Positions 13,649 to 26,400 of a DNA stretch of 64,000 bases are shown in pieces; position 1 is the stretch's first letter, and every line of letters starts with the position of its first letter. This DNA is from Terfezia claveryi. Lineage: Eukaryota; Ascomycota; Pezizomycetes; Pezizales; Pezizaceae. The notes below the pieces were generated by a model. It made no database searches. It was not told the origin of the DNA and saw nothing but the letters and a program-made list of their open reading frames with translations. The stretch is from NCBI GenBank assembly GCA_015179025.1, contig WHUX01000118.1:104015-168014 (forward strand), given 5' to 3'. The position numbers and the translations under genes were made by a program.

Positions 13649-14241
13649 TCATATTCGTTCATTCTCCTGAATAGGGTACCATTCCAGTCGTAACACGACT
13701 TCATAAGACTCTAGGTATTGATCCACTACTGCATTGGCCCGTTCGGTCTGTCGTCGTGGTACGGCGTGACAATCTACTCGGAGCCTGCATACTCCGTTAA
13801 ATTTCGGACCAACCCGCGCGGTCTGAGAGTCTGTGAAAATTTCGCGCCCCGGTTTGTATGGCCGACTTCTCCAGAGTCTCCGGCGAGAATGCCCAAATGA
13901 TGAATTACCGGAATAGGTATACATATGTAACCAATGACTAAAGTTAGAACTACATTTTGATAAGAGCACTCTACTTTATGACTCTGTGCCCCCACAAAGT
14001 CAATATAGGTCAGCTTCACGAAGTGCGGAAGGTAATCTTGAGGGTAAAAAAATGTTCCAGGCTCGTTGGCAAATGAGTCAATAAACTGAAGAATGACGCG
14101 TGGGAACGAATGCAGGCTTGATTGCGTGATATCATGGATAAAACTAACGAATTGGTCATGTTTACCTAGTGCACTGAGAAATTTAGGAAGTGTAACGCTG
14201 ATTCTCAATCGATCACTGCTGAAATGAAAAGATACTCCCAC
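13649..14241 (-). pseudogene. Weak coding traces, possible degraded gene
   Basis: Two overlapping minus-strand frames (14241-13774 and 13969-13649) look partly protein-like: the first in its upstream half (for example FLSALGKHDQFVSFIHDI), the second towards its stop (for example YEVVLRLEWYPIQENERI). No single clean intron joining them was found, and the first ATG context is unclear. It may be a small gene with an intron near 13.9 kb or a decaying fragment. No domain recognised. Confidence 0.25.
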
Positions 14242-15833
14242 TACACTGCGGGGGACCGAAGACGATATGTATACTTTGTATAGTGAATCGAGGATAAGTT
14301 TATAATACCTATCAGAGAAGTAAGGTAATTATGCTGAGATTTGCTAATTCGGACTGCAAATTCAGGGGTCATGCATGAGCGGGTACACATGTACTGTACA
14401 TGTACAACACCGGTTGTCGTTCTCTTTCTTTAGCTCCATCTTGATCTACCTGTACCGTACTGTATTTGATTGGCTTGAAGAGATAGGTACTGTACATGTC
14501 AAATGCAGGGAATTTTTCAAGGAGCATTGCTGCACCTTCGACTGCAGTACAAACGGCGATAAATAATATGATTTTCAACATTACCGAAGTAGAAGTAGAT
14601 ACCGGTATCTATCTATTATGTGATCACCACCACTTGGTCTTTGTATTACAATGATCTCTAAGAATGGGGATTTAGGCTTAGTATTACTGTGCCAGCTCCG
14701 ATAAAGTAGTGGCAAATCAGATCTATAGATATCATTGAGGTCAGCACAATACCTACACAACACCCTCCAACCGTCAGAATATCTCAGGATACTATCTTGG
14801 TACTGTCAATGCATTAGTATTGGAACGGGAGGGCACGAGATCTAATGGCTCCGGCTAAGGAGTCGTCAAGACTAAGCCCACTTGTAAACTTCACAATCTC
14901 GTTTGTTGTGCTGCCAAGAGTATTTGTAGCTACGAACAGTTTAGGGTAGGCTAGTCTAACAATTTCAATAGCGTCCACGTGGCATGACTGGGCAATAATA
15001 AGTAGTTTCGGAAAAAAAAAACTTTAGTTGTAGGTGGAGCTTTAAACCTTTATATATGTTACGGACCCCCCCGTAAAATGAAAAGGGGAAGAGGGAGTGT
15101 TTGTGCTTCTAGGTACCCTTGTGCTTCTAGGTACCCTTGTGATTGAATTCATCATCTGTGTTTGAGTATTATACTCCCTTCCTAGAGTTTTATTGATATA
15201 TGAGATGGACTAGCATTTGAATCTGTTGGGAAATAACAATTGTGGGAGGGGGTATATATATGTACATTGTTGAACATATATGTGCCTATGCTCATAGCCC
15301 ACCTCGTCATTAAGTCTATCTGCCTAGTTATAGCCTATGTTCACCGTTTCTTTTTTTCTTTTCTTTTCTTTTTTTTTTTTTAAAAGAATACTCAGTGCTC
15401 ATATTCTGTCCCAGCAGGGGAGGGGGACTATGATGAGCCACCGGGAAACCCCGGGGGAATTCAGGACAGGACAAGTTAATCGGAGCGCAAAATTTCAAAT
15501 AACTCAAAGATAGAAAGAAAACTTCCATGCAGTCATTAACCGGCTGTTGCCAGATGACCCCGAAAGACTAAACAGCCCTCACCCGGTACGTATTCATTGC
15601 AATATCATCTCCCTGACCCCCGGAGGAGATAGGTGAACGTAGCTCTTTTCCCCGATGATCCTGGTGCAGAGTGACCAGTGTTATAGTACTTTTGTACCTA
15701 TTGAGGATCCTCGCTCACTTCTAGGTGCACAGACTGTGCTACTTATAACCCCTTCTGGCGCATTTCTGTCTCTGCCATTGCTTATCCCAGTTGCATTTCG
15801 CCCCAACTACAACCATTCCGTGAGCATACAATA
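14242..15833. other. AT-rich intergenic region
   Basis: No gene seen. The region holds clusters of GTAC palindromes (14385-14405 and 14485-14500), a T/C-rich tract at 15346-15382, and an 18-base direct tandem duplication (TGTGCTTCTAGGTACCCT) at about 15100-15140. Confidence 0.5.
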
Positions 15834-16605
15834 ACCTCACGAGTTGCCACTTTGAATGAATCTTCATGTGAAAGTGAACTCATGTATATATAGTCGCTGT
15901 ATTTCCCTACTAGTTCTCCACTTTATTAGATCACTTCCTACAGTCCGCTCAATACAACGAGTCTCTATATTTCTCTGCTCTTGGGCATATCCAGTGTGAA
16001 GTTGGCCTATTAAATCCTGCTATGCCATCTCGCCTCATTCTCTTCGAATAAGTTATGAGCTCGGTAATGCGGAGCTCTGAACCGGAAACACTCAACATGA
16101 GGGGTTGCACAAACAATAATATCACAAAACGGGGTCTCAAGCCAGGCCGGCCCATCTAGAGGTCTATCATCTTCCTCTGCATCCTCATCCAATTCAGATA
16201 CTATCCTCCTAAGGGCTACAAGCCAGAACGTGTGACCTTGATAACAGAGCGGTTCTCGAAGGCCCGCCAAAATTTTGAAGATTGGTCTGGCCAACTTATT
16301 ATAATGGTTATCCACGCCATGGGAGAAACAAGAATTGTCACCAACCAATCGAAAACCCAGCTCTAAGGTCAATTCATATAATCTCATTACTTGTTCTAAG
16401 TGACCGAGGCAAGATGGCACAGTGAAGCCGGTTAGGGAGTCTTCACACTAGATAAGCACCAAGAGCAGAGAAATATAGAAGGGACTGTATGAATTGATCT
16501 GAATGAACTAATGAAGTGGAGGGGCTAGATAGGGAAGAAATACAGCGTAATATACTAGAGTTCACCCTCACATGGAGACTCACGGCAGCAAACGTTGAGC
16601 TTACC
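15834..16605. repeat. Imperfect long inverted repeat, foldback-like element
   Basis: The sequence from about 15834 to 16057 reappears as an imperfect reverse complement at about 16375-16605. Shared blocks, in order, include CATGTGA..GTGAACTC, CGCTGTATTTC, CTCCACTT.ATTAG, a 20-base near-exact block ending CTCTGCTCTTGG, AGTGTGAAG and TGCCATCT.GCCTC. The loop between the arms is about 320 bases. Such long terminal inverted repeats are seen in foldback or MITE-like DNA elements, but an old inverted duplication of a gene's 5' region is an equally good explanation, because the blocks run from a leader-like region into the start of a coding frame. No clear target-site duplication was found. Confidence 0.65.
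16010..16447 (-). CDS. Hypothetical protein inside inverted repeat
   Basis: A minus-strand frame runs from an acceptor-like TATCTAG at 16448-16454 to a stop at 16010, about 145 codons. The protein mix is plausible and has an acidic segment (ELDEDAEEDDRPLDG). It has no ATG near its 5' end, so a 5' exon would be needed, probably within the right repeat arm. Its last codons overlap the left arm, where the opposite strand is homologous to its own beginning. I recognise no family. It could be a true gene, a captured gene fragment or a relic. Confidence 0.35.
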   Translation of the reverse strand, partial: CEDSLTGFTVPSCLGHLEQVMRLYELTLELGFRLVGDNSCFSHGVDNHYNKLARPIFKILAGLREPLCYQGHTFWLVALRRIVSELDEDAEEDDRPLDGPAWLETPFCDIIVCATPHVECFRFRAPHYRAHNLFEENEARWHSRI

Positions 16606-17551
16606 ATATAGAACTAGGCGAATATATTCAATTGACGTGAACATGTGCTTGCACGCACGTTACACACAAATATGGGATGTCTTCAAGATGCTTTATATTC
16701 CCACAATTCCCCACACTGTTTCATAAGGCATTTCCCCAGAGTGGCCATGCCTTTGAATTCTGCTCCATCCTAGGATGTAAATGTGTGATTGATCAGTTTA
16801 TAAAGCTACTTTGAAAACCGGATGACAAGGAGGAGACGAGTGATAAATCAGAGATGTAAGAAGTATGCATTACCCCCTTTAGGAGAGTACCAAAGTTGGG
16901 GGACTCGGTTGTATTATGAATTCCTCGGCACTGATGATGTTGATTGAGGGTAACCCACATAAAACTCCCGCCACCGAAAAGCTTGTTTATAATCACCGAC
17001 GGCGAATGTCAAGTACTTGCTCTATTAATGCATTTTAGCCTTTGGAGAATCCTAATAGGGGTATATAAAGCTAAGCTGGGCGCTGATTGACATATATTAT
17101 ATTGCTTTGGCTATCTTAGCGCCTAGTTCGTTGGTTATCAATGATGTAATTGTTATTTAAACACTGCGCGCCTCCGAAGTGGAAATCTGCGCTCCTACGC
17201 CGTAAACCCTAACTTCTTGATATAGTTCCCCTCCCCTCCCCTTCTCCCTCTTGAATATCCCTATCTATCTCCTCCTAAAGTAATAATAAATGGGAACTTG
17301 ACTGATACGTACACTATTACATCCGGGATAATTACAACTGGAGGAATTTAGATTTCCACCTGGTGACAAATACAAAGAACAGTGGATGGAATCCTAACGA
17401 AGGCTGCCAATTGCAAAACAGTGCAAGTAGGTTAAAAGAAAGAAAATGAGATTTTTCGCTCAAACCAAAGAACAAAAACGACAAAACCTCCGAAGGAATA
17501 CTGAGCTGATGGCTAAGGGTATGGTTGAGACTAGTATGCACTATGCTATCT
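16606..17551. other. Intergenic region
   Basis: No gene seen. The part nearest 17551 is the likely 3' UTR of the ankyrin gene, which ends at 17552 on the minus strand. Confidence 0.5.
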
Positions 17552-19559
17552 CTAGGCCTCCTCGTAAGCTGGAGGTGGGGAACTGAACTCCCGAGGCCTT
17601 GGTACCATAACAAATCTTTCCATCTCCGCGAGGAGTAATGCGCTAACTAGGCTGTTAAACCGGGGGTCGCTACTGGGAAGGTGGTCCAATGGTGTTTTGC
17701 CATCGTTGTCTTCTTTGAAGACATCGGCGCCATGACTGAGAAGAAGTTCGACAATCCTTGAACTCCTCTCTCCCTGGTTTGCGTCGAATGCGGAGATCTG
17801 AGGTGGGGGGTGGTTGATAGCCATATGTAAAGCAGTTGAGCCATTCATGGCCGTTGCTCCGATATTTGCATCCCGTTCTAGCAGCAATTGCACCATTTCA
17901 GCATGCCCCCCTCGCACTGCCTTATGAAGTGCAGTCATTTTGAAGACGTCCGGCTTCTCAATATTTGCTCCTTTATCCAGCAATTGCGTAACGAGGGCCA
18001 AATTGTTGCTGTCTACTGCTACGTGAAGCGCAGTCGTGCCTCCACGGTCGATTACTTCATCGATGTGACAGCCACCCTTCTTCATCAAAACGTGTGCCAT
18101 TCCCATCTTAAATTTCCAACTTCCAGTAGTTAAATCAAAAACAACTTCCAGCCATCTTGCTCTCGTCTGACAATTCGGGGCTATATCGAGTATGAGTTGC
18201 ACCACTGCTGCATGACCGTTGGTGGCTGCGTAGACCAAAGCCGAACAACAACTCTTTGGGTCATTCTCAAGATCATCTATAAGATGGGTTCTAGCACCAC
18301 TATCCAGTAACACCTTAACCGCATCGGTGTGACCACGACTTGCAGCCCACAAAAGTGGAGTATAATCGCTCTTGCTGGGGTCCACGGCATCAACATTTAC
18401 TCCCTTGTCCAAAAGACATTGTACAATCTCAGAATAGCCATTCTGTGCGGCGACATTCAGTGCTTGAGCCCCCCAATTGCACGATACTAGGTCTGCACCT
18501 TCCTCTAGGAGTACCTGAACTACTGGTGTATGACCGTGCATCACAGCCCATTGGAGGGCAGTGAAGCCTTCCGAATCTCTGCAGTCGATGGATTTGACAA
18601 ATCGTAGCCTAGATTTGAGCGTGGTCACATCTCCTGCCTTGGCTGCCTCAATAAACCAGCGACTAAATAAGAAGCTCAATGGCCGCCACCCGCTGCCAAA
18701 ACCTTGGGCACGTTGGGTCCGGAGTGGGTCCTGCAGTAGTTGCTGGGGGCGAGTGAATTGGCCGGTTGATTCCTCTGCGGTTTCTACAGGATAAGCATCT
18801 TTCGAGTAGTTGATAAGCTGATCCTTATGTGTATGTATTATTTCAGTTGAAACCCCTATGGTATGTAATTCTTGAACTAATTCTTTCCACGGATCGTTGC
18901 TTCTGGCAGCCGGCCCTGATGAAGCAACAGGATGCTCCACTGCAAGAGTATGACGACGGTGGATTTTTTGCTGGAGCAACTGGGTAAGGTCGGCCTCCAT
19001 TTGCACTTCATTAGGTTGAGATGCTCTCCGAGGGCGCTGCGGAGCCGTTGCGTTTCCAGCATGCACAGAGTTGCTATCGAAATGAGTCAGTCATAATCAG
19101 ATTCTGTTTCTAGAGGAGGAATCTCTGCTCTTGTAGGGGGATCCTCAAGATATATACCGTGACTACGTACTTTGTTATATTGGAGTTAAATCCTATCATG
19201 AGATTCGTAAGGGAGACAAGCCTAGCTTTTACCTCCAGTATATCCTCTTTACTCCATTCATCTTGTCTTGACTGGGAGGCGTTGGTGCTGGTTGTATTTT
19301 CTTCAACAAGAGCCTCCAGATCCTTCAGAACCAATTGTGATTGTCTCACTAAACTAGTCAATTCCTCTTGTAAGTTCGGTCCCAGTGGGTTTTCTTGAGC
19401 CTGCCATTGCAGCTCCTTGAGGACAATGTGTAATGATGCAATGTCTCCCGATAGGGCCTTGTGGTTAGGGGGCGCCCCTTTGTAGACCTTCCATACATCT
19501 AGGGATACCCGCGCCGCCGCCCCCAGCTCAGACAATCCGACTACAGAACTTGAATCCAT
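17552..19559 (-). CDS. Ankyrin-repeat protein with fungal NLR-type N-terminus
   Basis: Two exons, 19559-19171 and 19073-17552, join across a 97-base intron (donor GTACGT, branch CTGAC, acceptor GATAG) to give 636 residues. Start at ATG 19559 is preferred over the upstream non-ATG frame. Residues 1-125 form a helical module (SSVVGLSELGAAARVSLDVW) like the N-terminal domain common in fungal NACHT/ankyrin proteins. Residues about 130-265 are a linker, and about 267-607 hold eight or nine ankyrin repeats (GFTALQWAVMHGHTPVVQVLL, TTALHVAV..NNLALVTQLL, MTALHKAVRGGHAEMVQLLL). There is no NACHT or NB-ARC ATPase between them. The C-terminus ends with a PPPAY motif, a PPxY site of the sort bound by WW domains of Rsp5-type ubiquitin ligases. 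The role is probably protein-protein recognition in the cytoplasm; the partner is unknown. Confidence 0.88.
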
Positions 19560-21007
19560 AGTGAAAGCGGTACGGAATAATAGATTCTTGAGATAGGCTG
19601 TCACAGCAGCAATTGCAGTCAGTTTATACTACGATACATTATCAGAAAGTTGGATAGTAGCTTATACCCTAAACTCGAAGTCTCTGTGATTCCAGATCCT
19701 GACACCAATGTTTGAATATGCAAAAAAATTTCCCCGAATATAGCTGTAATTATTCAATCAAAAGAGGGAAGATCTAAATGAATTGTATGTAGTTATGTGG
19801 AAAAAGGGTTAAATATAAGGTAAATTATTAGCAGAGCCAGTATCATCTCTAAACAAGACCCGTTCTCCCTGTGAACGCTCCCTCCATGGCTTCTTCTTTA
19901 TGCGGCGTATATAACAGGTTAACAAAAAAAAGATACATCAGGAGAGAAAGCGCTGTGTTTCTATGCTTCCCCGCAGGTGGCCAACATTCTTGGCGACGTT
20001 ATGATGTATAGTAGGTGACGTACTGTGCAGCAGCTGACGTGCTGAGAAAAAGTGCCAGAATTATCCACACAAAGATATAAGTGTACAGGGGAATATTTTC
20101 GCCCTTGCCTATTTCTAGTAAGAGAGATATTTTTGGGGGGGGATTTGTTGGTCGCTTCCGATGTAGTAGATTCTCCCAAACACCCAATAGAGTGGAAGAT
20201 CATATCTAATGTACTGTACTATACTCCGTATAGCCTTTATATATCTCGGGTGCATTTCATGCTTCAAACACGAATATAAATTCCTTGAACAGGTAGCAAA
20301 CTCCACTCCCCCACACAAAGATTCTAGATTCTGCCTTCATATTCGATGCAAGCCACGCTCGAGTGCTCCGAGAAAGCTAAGATAAAATCTTGGGTCGAGC
20401 TTAGTATGAGCTATGATTTGTGAAGCGATTGCTAGAATTAGTCTCGATCGCTAGAATCAAACTAATTTCCATCATGTTTGAACACAGGCAGTTTTTCCAA
20501 TGTCTAGAAACCTTTGTCCTGGTAGTACTGAATATTACCACGGTGTGGTTTTCTAATGGATATGAAGCAATACAGTTAAGCTGCTGACTAAGCAGCATAA
20601 ATATGCACAACACCAGCTGCGCAAGTAGGGTCTTGGCATGAGACTATGCGCAAGTATGCAAAACAAGACAACCCATATCAACTGTGCAGTACCGGTAGAT
20701 AGATACGACGTACCTTCGATTTTTGAAGTATATTACACAGTAAATTAAACAAAACGAAATGCTGAACTATCTGCAAAGAACCGCCAAAGAAAATCGATAT
20801 GATGCGCTACTGCTTCAAAGAAATTAATTCAGAAAATTTCACCCAGTGAACATGAACGACAAAAGAAAGCTGCCCTTGATAACCCTATTTCTCCTATGCT
20901 CGATTTTCCCCAATACCACCGATGCACCCCAAATCCCATATTTGCAAGAATTACACCAACCCTCTCCGTCTACCCCGCCCAGTTCAATCCGCTCCCCTTC
21001 CCATTCT
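19560..21007. other. Intergenic region between ankyrin and catalase genes
   Basis: This is the upstream region of the ankyrin gene and the downstream region of the catalase gene, both on the minus strand. No coding frame is convincing. The C-rich, T-rich stretch at 20880-21005 is likely catalase 3' UTR. Confidence 0.5.
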
Positions 21008-23444
21008 CTAACTTTGAGTAACCTCTTTATCCATTGGAAATCTGTTCAAGAACTTAAAAGTCTTCAAACCACTCTCGAAGTCCTTTACCAGCTGTTTCAG
21101 CTCCCGCTCACTTTTTCCAACAACATACACACCCTTCTCCCCCTTGGTCGCCACATTCGCCAACTCCAACCCCGCCTTCCCATTTCCAATAGCTGCAATC
21201 GGCTTTCCATACGCATACCCATCGCGGAACAAGTTCACTGGCGCCTGTGATGGGAAATACGTCGATCCACCCTTGAGGGTAAACAAATCCCTCGTCCCAT
21301 CAGTCGCGATGATTCCGTCGAAAAGGACTGCATTAGCGGAGACATATGCTTGGTCAACTCCTTCCTTAATAATCTCCCCAACGATGATGGGGTGTGCACC
21401 GATCGCCTCGAACGCGGAGGAGAGGTATTTCGCTTGCTCCATCGACGTCGCTGAGTTCACTGAGGCAAGGATAGCAACATTCAATCCCTCGACACTAAGA
21501 AGTGGGTTTCGGAAGTAAGAGATATAAGCGGTGGAGTTGTTGTGGTAGAATTTAGGATCGGGTTTTGGCGCTGCGATACCGAGTGCTGCGGCGACTCTTG
21601 TTGCAAGTCCGTTATCGATTAGGTTGAACTGCCTGATGACATTCTCCTTAACCGCCACAGATGTAATTTTGGATAACTCAAATCTTGCAGCATTAACAAG
21701 CATCTGCTGCTCCGCGGGTACAAGCGAGTTCCAGTACATTCTCGGCTGCGACCAGAAGTCCATGAAAGTAGGGCTAACATCCCTCACATACGCACCATCG
21801 ACAACCATTCTAGTTGGTGCAGTGAAGAATCCCTTTCCCTGCGTCATATTAGCCAGTTTTGGTGAGCCATTGTTAAGCGAGTTTTGTCCATATGCAATTA
21901 TGTTGAGGTGGATGAGACCTTGCCCCGCACCATCACGGTTATTGTTGTGAACGGGTACGCGGGGCTGGTTGATGGGGACCTGCTCGAAGTTGGGTCCACC
22001 GTGGCGGTTGATTTGGGTGTCGACGTATGAGAAGAGGCGACCTTGGAGGAGAGGGTCGTTGGAGAAGTCGATACCGCGGACAACATGACCTGGGTTCATC
22101 TGCAAAAATGGGTTAGTCTTTTTACTGCCAAATTAAGGAATATGTAAATATTGTCGTCGTCGTTGTGAAACGACAGTTGAACTCACCATAACCTGCTCCG
22201 TCTCAGCAAAGAAATTCCTCGGGTTCCTGTTCAACACCAGCTTTCCGAGCGGAGTGATCGGGACAAGCTCCTCCTGAAGGAACTTGGTAGGATCCAACAT
22301 GTCAAACCCGTAGCTCAACATGTCCTTCTCATCGACAATCTGCACACCAACTTCCCACTCTGGATATTGTTTGCGCTCAATCGAATCATACAGATCTTGC
22401 CTATGGAAGTCGGCGTTCATTCCCGCGAGTGTTTGCGCCTCAGACCAAACAAACGCCGCCTTACCCAGCTTTGGCGTGAAGTGCCATTTGATGAGTTTAC
22501 TTTCACCGTCATCGTTTACGAAGCGGAAAGTATGCACACCAAATCCAGGCATGTGGCGGAATGAACGCGGGATCCCTGGGCCGGAGAGCGCCCACATGAG
22601 GGTGTGCATAGTGGATGGGTTTTGCGAGAAGAAGTCCCATGCGGAGTCGTGAGCGGTGGCAGCTTGCGGAATCTCATTGTCCTGACGGGGTTTGACTGAG
22701 TGGATGAGGTCGGGGAATTGCATCGCATCTTGGATGAAGAAAACGGGGGCATCATTGCCGACGACATCTGCGGAGAAAAATGTTAGAAAACGTTCGGGCG
22801 GTGAATCAAACAGAAAATTACACATACCCAAATTACCAGCATCGGTATAAAACCTGGTAGCAAAGCCTCGGATATCTCGTACACTATCGGCGCTGCCTCT
22901 GGACCCAGCAACAGTCGAGAACCTCACAAACACTGGCGTTTGCTTTCCCGCCTTCCCAAGGAACGACGCGGCAGTAATATTACTCCAATCCGCATATGAC
23001 TCAAAATACCCATGTGCAGCTGCGCCTCTTGCATGGACTAGAAAGACCCAAACGATGTCAGTACCCAATTCCTTAGTACCAGCAGGTATGGGACTACTCA
23101 CCAGCCCTCTCCGGCACCCGTTCATGATCAAACCTCGTAATTTTTGTCCTCAAAACAAAATCCTCCAACAGCGTTGGGCCCCTCTCTCCAGCCTTCAAGC
23201 TGACTCTATCGGCCACCGGAGTACCGAAATCGGTGGTAGTATAAACATCTGCGTCATTGACATAGAACTTGTCTAGGTAGCCGTCGTCACCTGGTAACCG
23301 GTCTTTATCGGTACCATCTTGTCTTTTTGAGAGGACATTAGCACCGTGGTTTGCGTACGGGCATCCTATGGCCGAGGAAAGAGGAACACTGAGGAGAAGT
23401 GAGAATAGCAGCGGTAGCTCTATCTTCGTGAAGCTGAAAAACAT
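21008..23444 (-). CDS. Secreted large-subunit catalase
   Basis: Heme catalase (2 H2O2 to 2 H2O + O2) of the large-subunit, CatB-like class. Four exons, 23444-23102, 23037-22828, 22767-22187 and 22099-21008, are split by introns of 64, 60 and 87 bases; the joined frame gives 741 residues, normal for the class. A hydrophobic signal peptide covers residues 1 to about 26, followed by a Kex2-type SKR site at 39-41, which suggests a propeptide and secretion. Catalytic His116 lies in [10 protein letters not shown], Asn189 in VGNDAPVFF, and proximal heme Tyr403 in RLFSY with Arg399. His-Asn spacing equals that of classical catalases. The C-terminal 250 residues form the flavodoxin/GATase-like domain typical of large catalases. 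Probable role: defence against external peroxide. Intron 2 is a stop-free multiple of three. Confidence 0.96.
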
Positions 23445-26400
23445 CGTAAATGTATTGTTAGGGTGGAATATCAGTACGCAACTAAGCGAATGCCAATATC
23501 TGAAGAATCCTGAGGGATCGAAGAGCGAAGGGAAGGGTCGTCAGAGTCAATAAGTATAAAATACAGTGAGTAGGTAAAAGACGGTTTTACCTATTTCAGG
23601 TGTCCCTTTTGATCGCCTGAGACAGTCGTCGGTGATATAGATGATCTCCTGCCAGGGTATTGTAGGCAGTCAGTGGTAGAAAGCGCCTCTTAAATAATCC
23701 CACAGATGAAGACTGACTCTGAGACCTGATGTTCTCTTGCCGGGATCCAAAGTTTATTTCGTCCAACCCGTGGCAGGAGTCTTGTAGGACATGCCATGAT
23801 ATTCCACGATGCCATGATAATGCCGGCCCCCCCCGCCATCCCGAAACCAGAGAGGCCGGTAAAAGAGGCCCTTCATGATTGGCAATTCCACCAGGACCAT
23901 AACTGTCAAAGAAGCCTGGCCAAACCAATCTTGTGGAGTTTATTTGGACCGACACACACTATTTGGTAAAGCTTTCGGCCGTGAGTTTAACCCATACAAA
24001 GGCAAAACACGGGGTATGGAAAGACCCCATCCAACCAGGCGCATAGGATCAGGAACTTACAATTTCCTGGTGCATCGGTATAATATGATTCCAATCTCGT
24101 AATTAAGTCCCATAGTTTGCTGGCGCCCTGGAATGGTCATCTAGACCTCTGCTACATATGTGAGTAACCCTTCGCTCGGGATTTTGGTAGCACCAATTGT
24201 CCACTCCTGCTGGTAGACCAAAATGACGTCCATTCATCCGTTTGCCAGCTTACAGGAAGTAGGTCAGCACGGGAGACAATATTTCGCCATGTAAGACATG
24301 ACAAACACCGAGACAACAACTCACCCTATCCTGCTTAAGAGAATAATTTATGTTTCTGGGATAATAAGCAACAGGGGAATCATTACGCCAAATGTGATTG
24401 GATAAACATAGAACAGAAACCTGGTGCCTTTCCATGAACCCCAATCCGCTATCCCCGCATGCATGTCTGCATTTCAAACAATGTACAGGGCGCACAAGAA
24501 TCCCAAATGAGGTACGCTGAATTGATCACCAAAAAAAAATGGTACTAAATTTTCGTCCAATATAAGTACCTTTCTAACCTTAAGATTGCAGGATAGGCTT
24601 CGCAATTAGAGTTCTATATCTACTATATAACTACAGGTTAATCCCCATCCTGATGCCGGGGTATCTTACTTTATCAACAGGATTGGGTAACAAAGTGGAG
24701 CAGGTTCTTCCTGAGGAGGAGTAGGGGGATGCTGACCTGCCGCCAGCTTGACCAGCCTCGCCGGGCGTAAACCACGACCCCCCGGCGACTTCAGCTCTTG
24801 GATGTAGGTTGGGATATCGACTTTCGGGAAGAGAACACTTTCATGCTAGTGAAGTCTACTCTGCTAGCCCAAATTGTCTCGTAGCGCCACGAGCACTATT
24901 TTGCGCCACAGGTCTTGTTAGCATTTGGCCACGGCGTCACGCCCCTACCATATGCAACGAATTTAGGCCGGGGTATAGCAAATTATTGTCTCGCATACCC
25001 TCCTATTTTTGCATGTATGAATTTCCGTTAGGCTGTTTTACTGGAAGCCCCTGAATGAATTTCATTGGTGGATATCAGAATGATCATTCATGTCTATCGT
25101 GGCCCGTGCCAGATCATGCACATGCTTGAGGTCTTTTCAATAAGTCCCAACACATGGATTACCTACCTCGTACGATGTTGTTCATCACCTGTGTTGTTCT
25201 TCCTATCGCGTGTAGCAATCGAGCTGAAGCCGCATGCACCCAATGACAGGTATGTATGTCGTTCACTTACATATCGAATTGCTCTTGCCGAAGCAGAGAA
25301 GCACGCAGTGAATTTCTCTATGATAATTTTTTTGGCCGCGCTGTAATAATAGTAAGCATTGGTGACTCCCAGCCGCACCTCAACTGCCAATGCCAATTGC
25401 AGTATGCAGTGTTATATATAGGTAGCATTAGGCAAGCTATAAATGGTTCTTACTCACATGCCGAGCAGCAATGACAGCTCGCCAACGTAAAACTCTACAA
25501 AGAAAACTACATATCCGCCATGTTGAAATGCTGCCATGTCATACTCGTACTCTAGAATGAGATGCAATGCGTACTCCGTACAGATAAACCTAGTCCCTTC
25601 TCATAGATAAATCCCGATTTGCCGTCGAGTGACAAAGCATTTGCAAATCTTGCCATAGGAAGTTATGCATGTGCGTGCCTTGGCGGCAATTAGTAAAAGG
25701 TATATATTATAATTCTTGAGACATCCCCTCGTACGTCAAAAGATCAACAAGCAAATGCCTTTATTATGATCCGTGGCTGCTAACAGTTGGTCTCCTCCGC
25801 AATATACCACTACCTATGCGAGGCTAGGTCTAGGGGTGCTATAAGCTTCAGGATATCAGCTATTCTTAGACATTAAGGCTCATGTGGTGGTAGATTTGTG
25901 GAATTCAGAGCGACTTGACAAAATGCAACCTTGATCATAAGTATAACCTTTGAATAGCATAACTTCTATAGTTCTTTCGGGGACAACACAGTATATAAGA
26001 ATAATCACTGGTTTTATAGGTTGGTAAAGTGGGCATATTAAAGTTTTTCGAAAGGGGTCTGAGACTGAATATTCAAGGCATCATGTCGTGCTATAGTTAA
26101 TACAGTATTAATATGTTCAAGTTTTGCTAGTAGCCCCGAGGGTTGCAGGTCTACCTAGCTCCTCGCAGTTACAACCTCCAGCAGAATCATAAGGCTAGAC
26201 CACGTTCAAGCTCCGGCCTACAATCACCCATTCAGTAAGTGCTGTCGGCGCAATTTAAGGTTTTCGGCTTCGGTTGCTTTTACCTTTGCGCCAACCTCGG
26301 AAAACCCACCACGGTATGAGGCTGGGATGATTTGTTGTGGCTGGTCGTCGGGACAAGAGTCCTGACTGGGATAAGCGCAGCCTGTCGAGTTAAACTGTTG

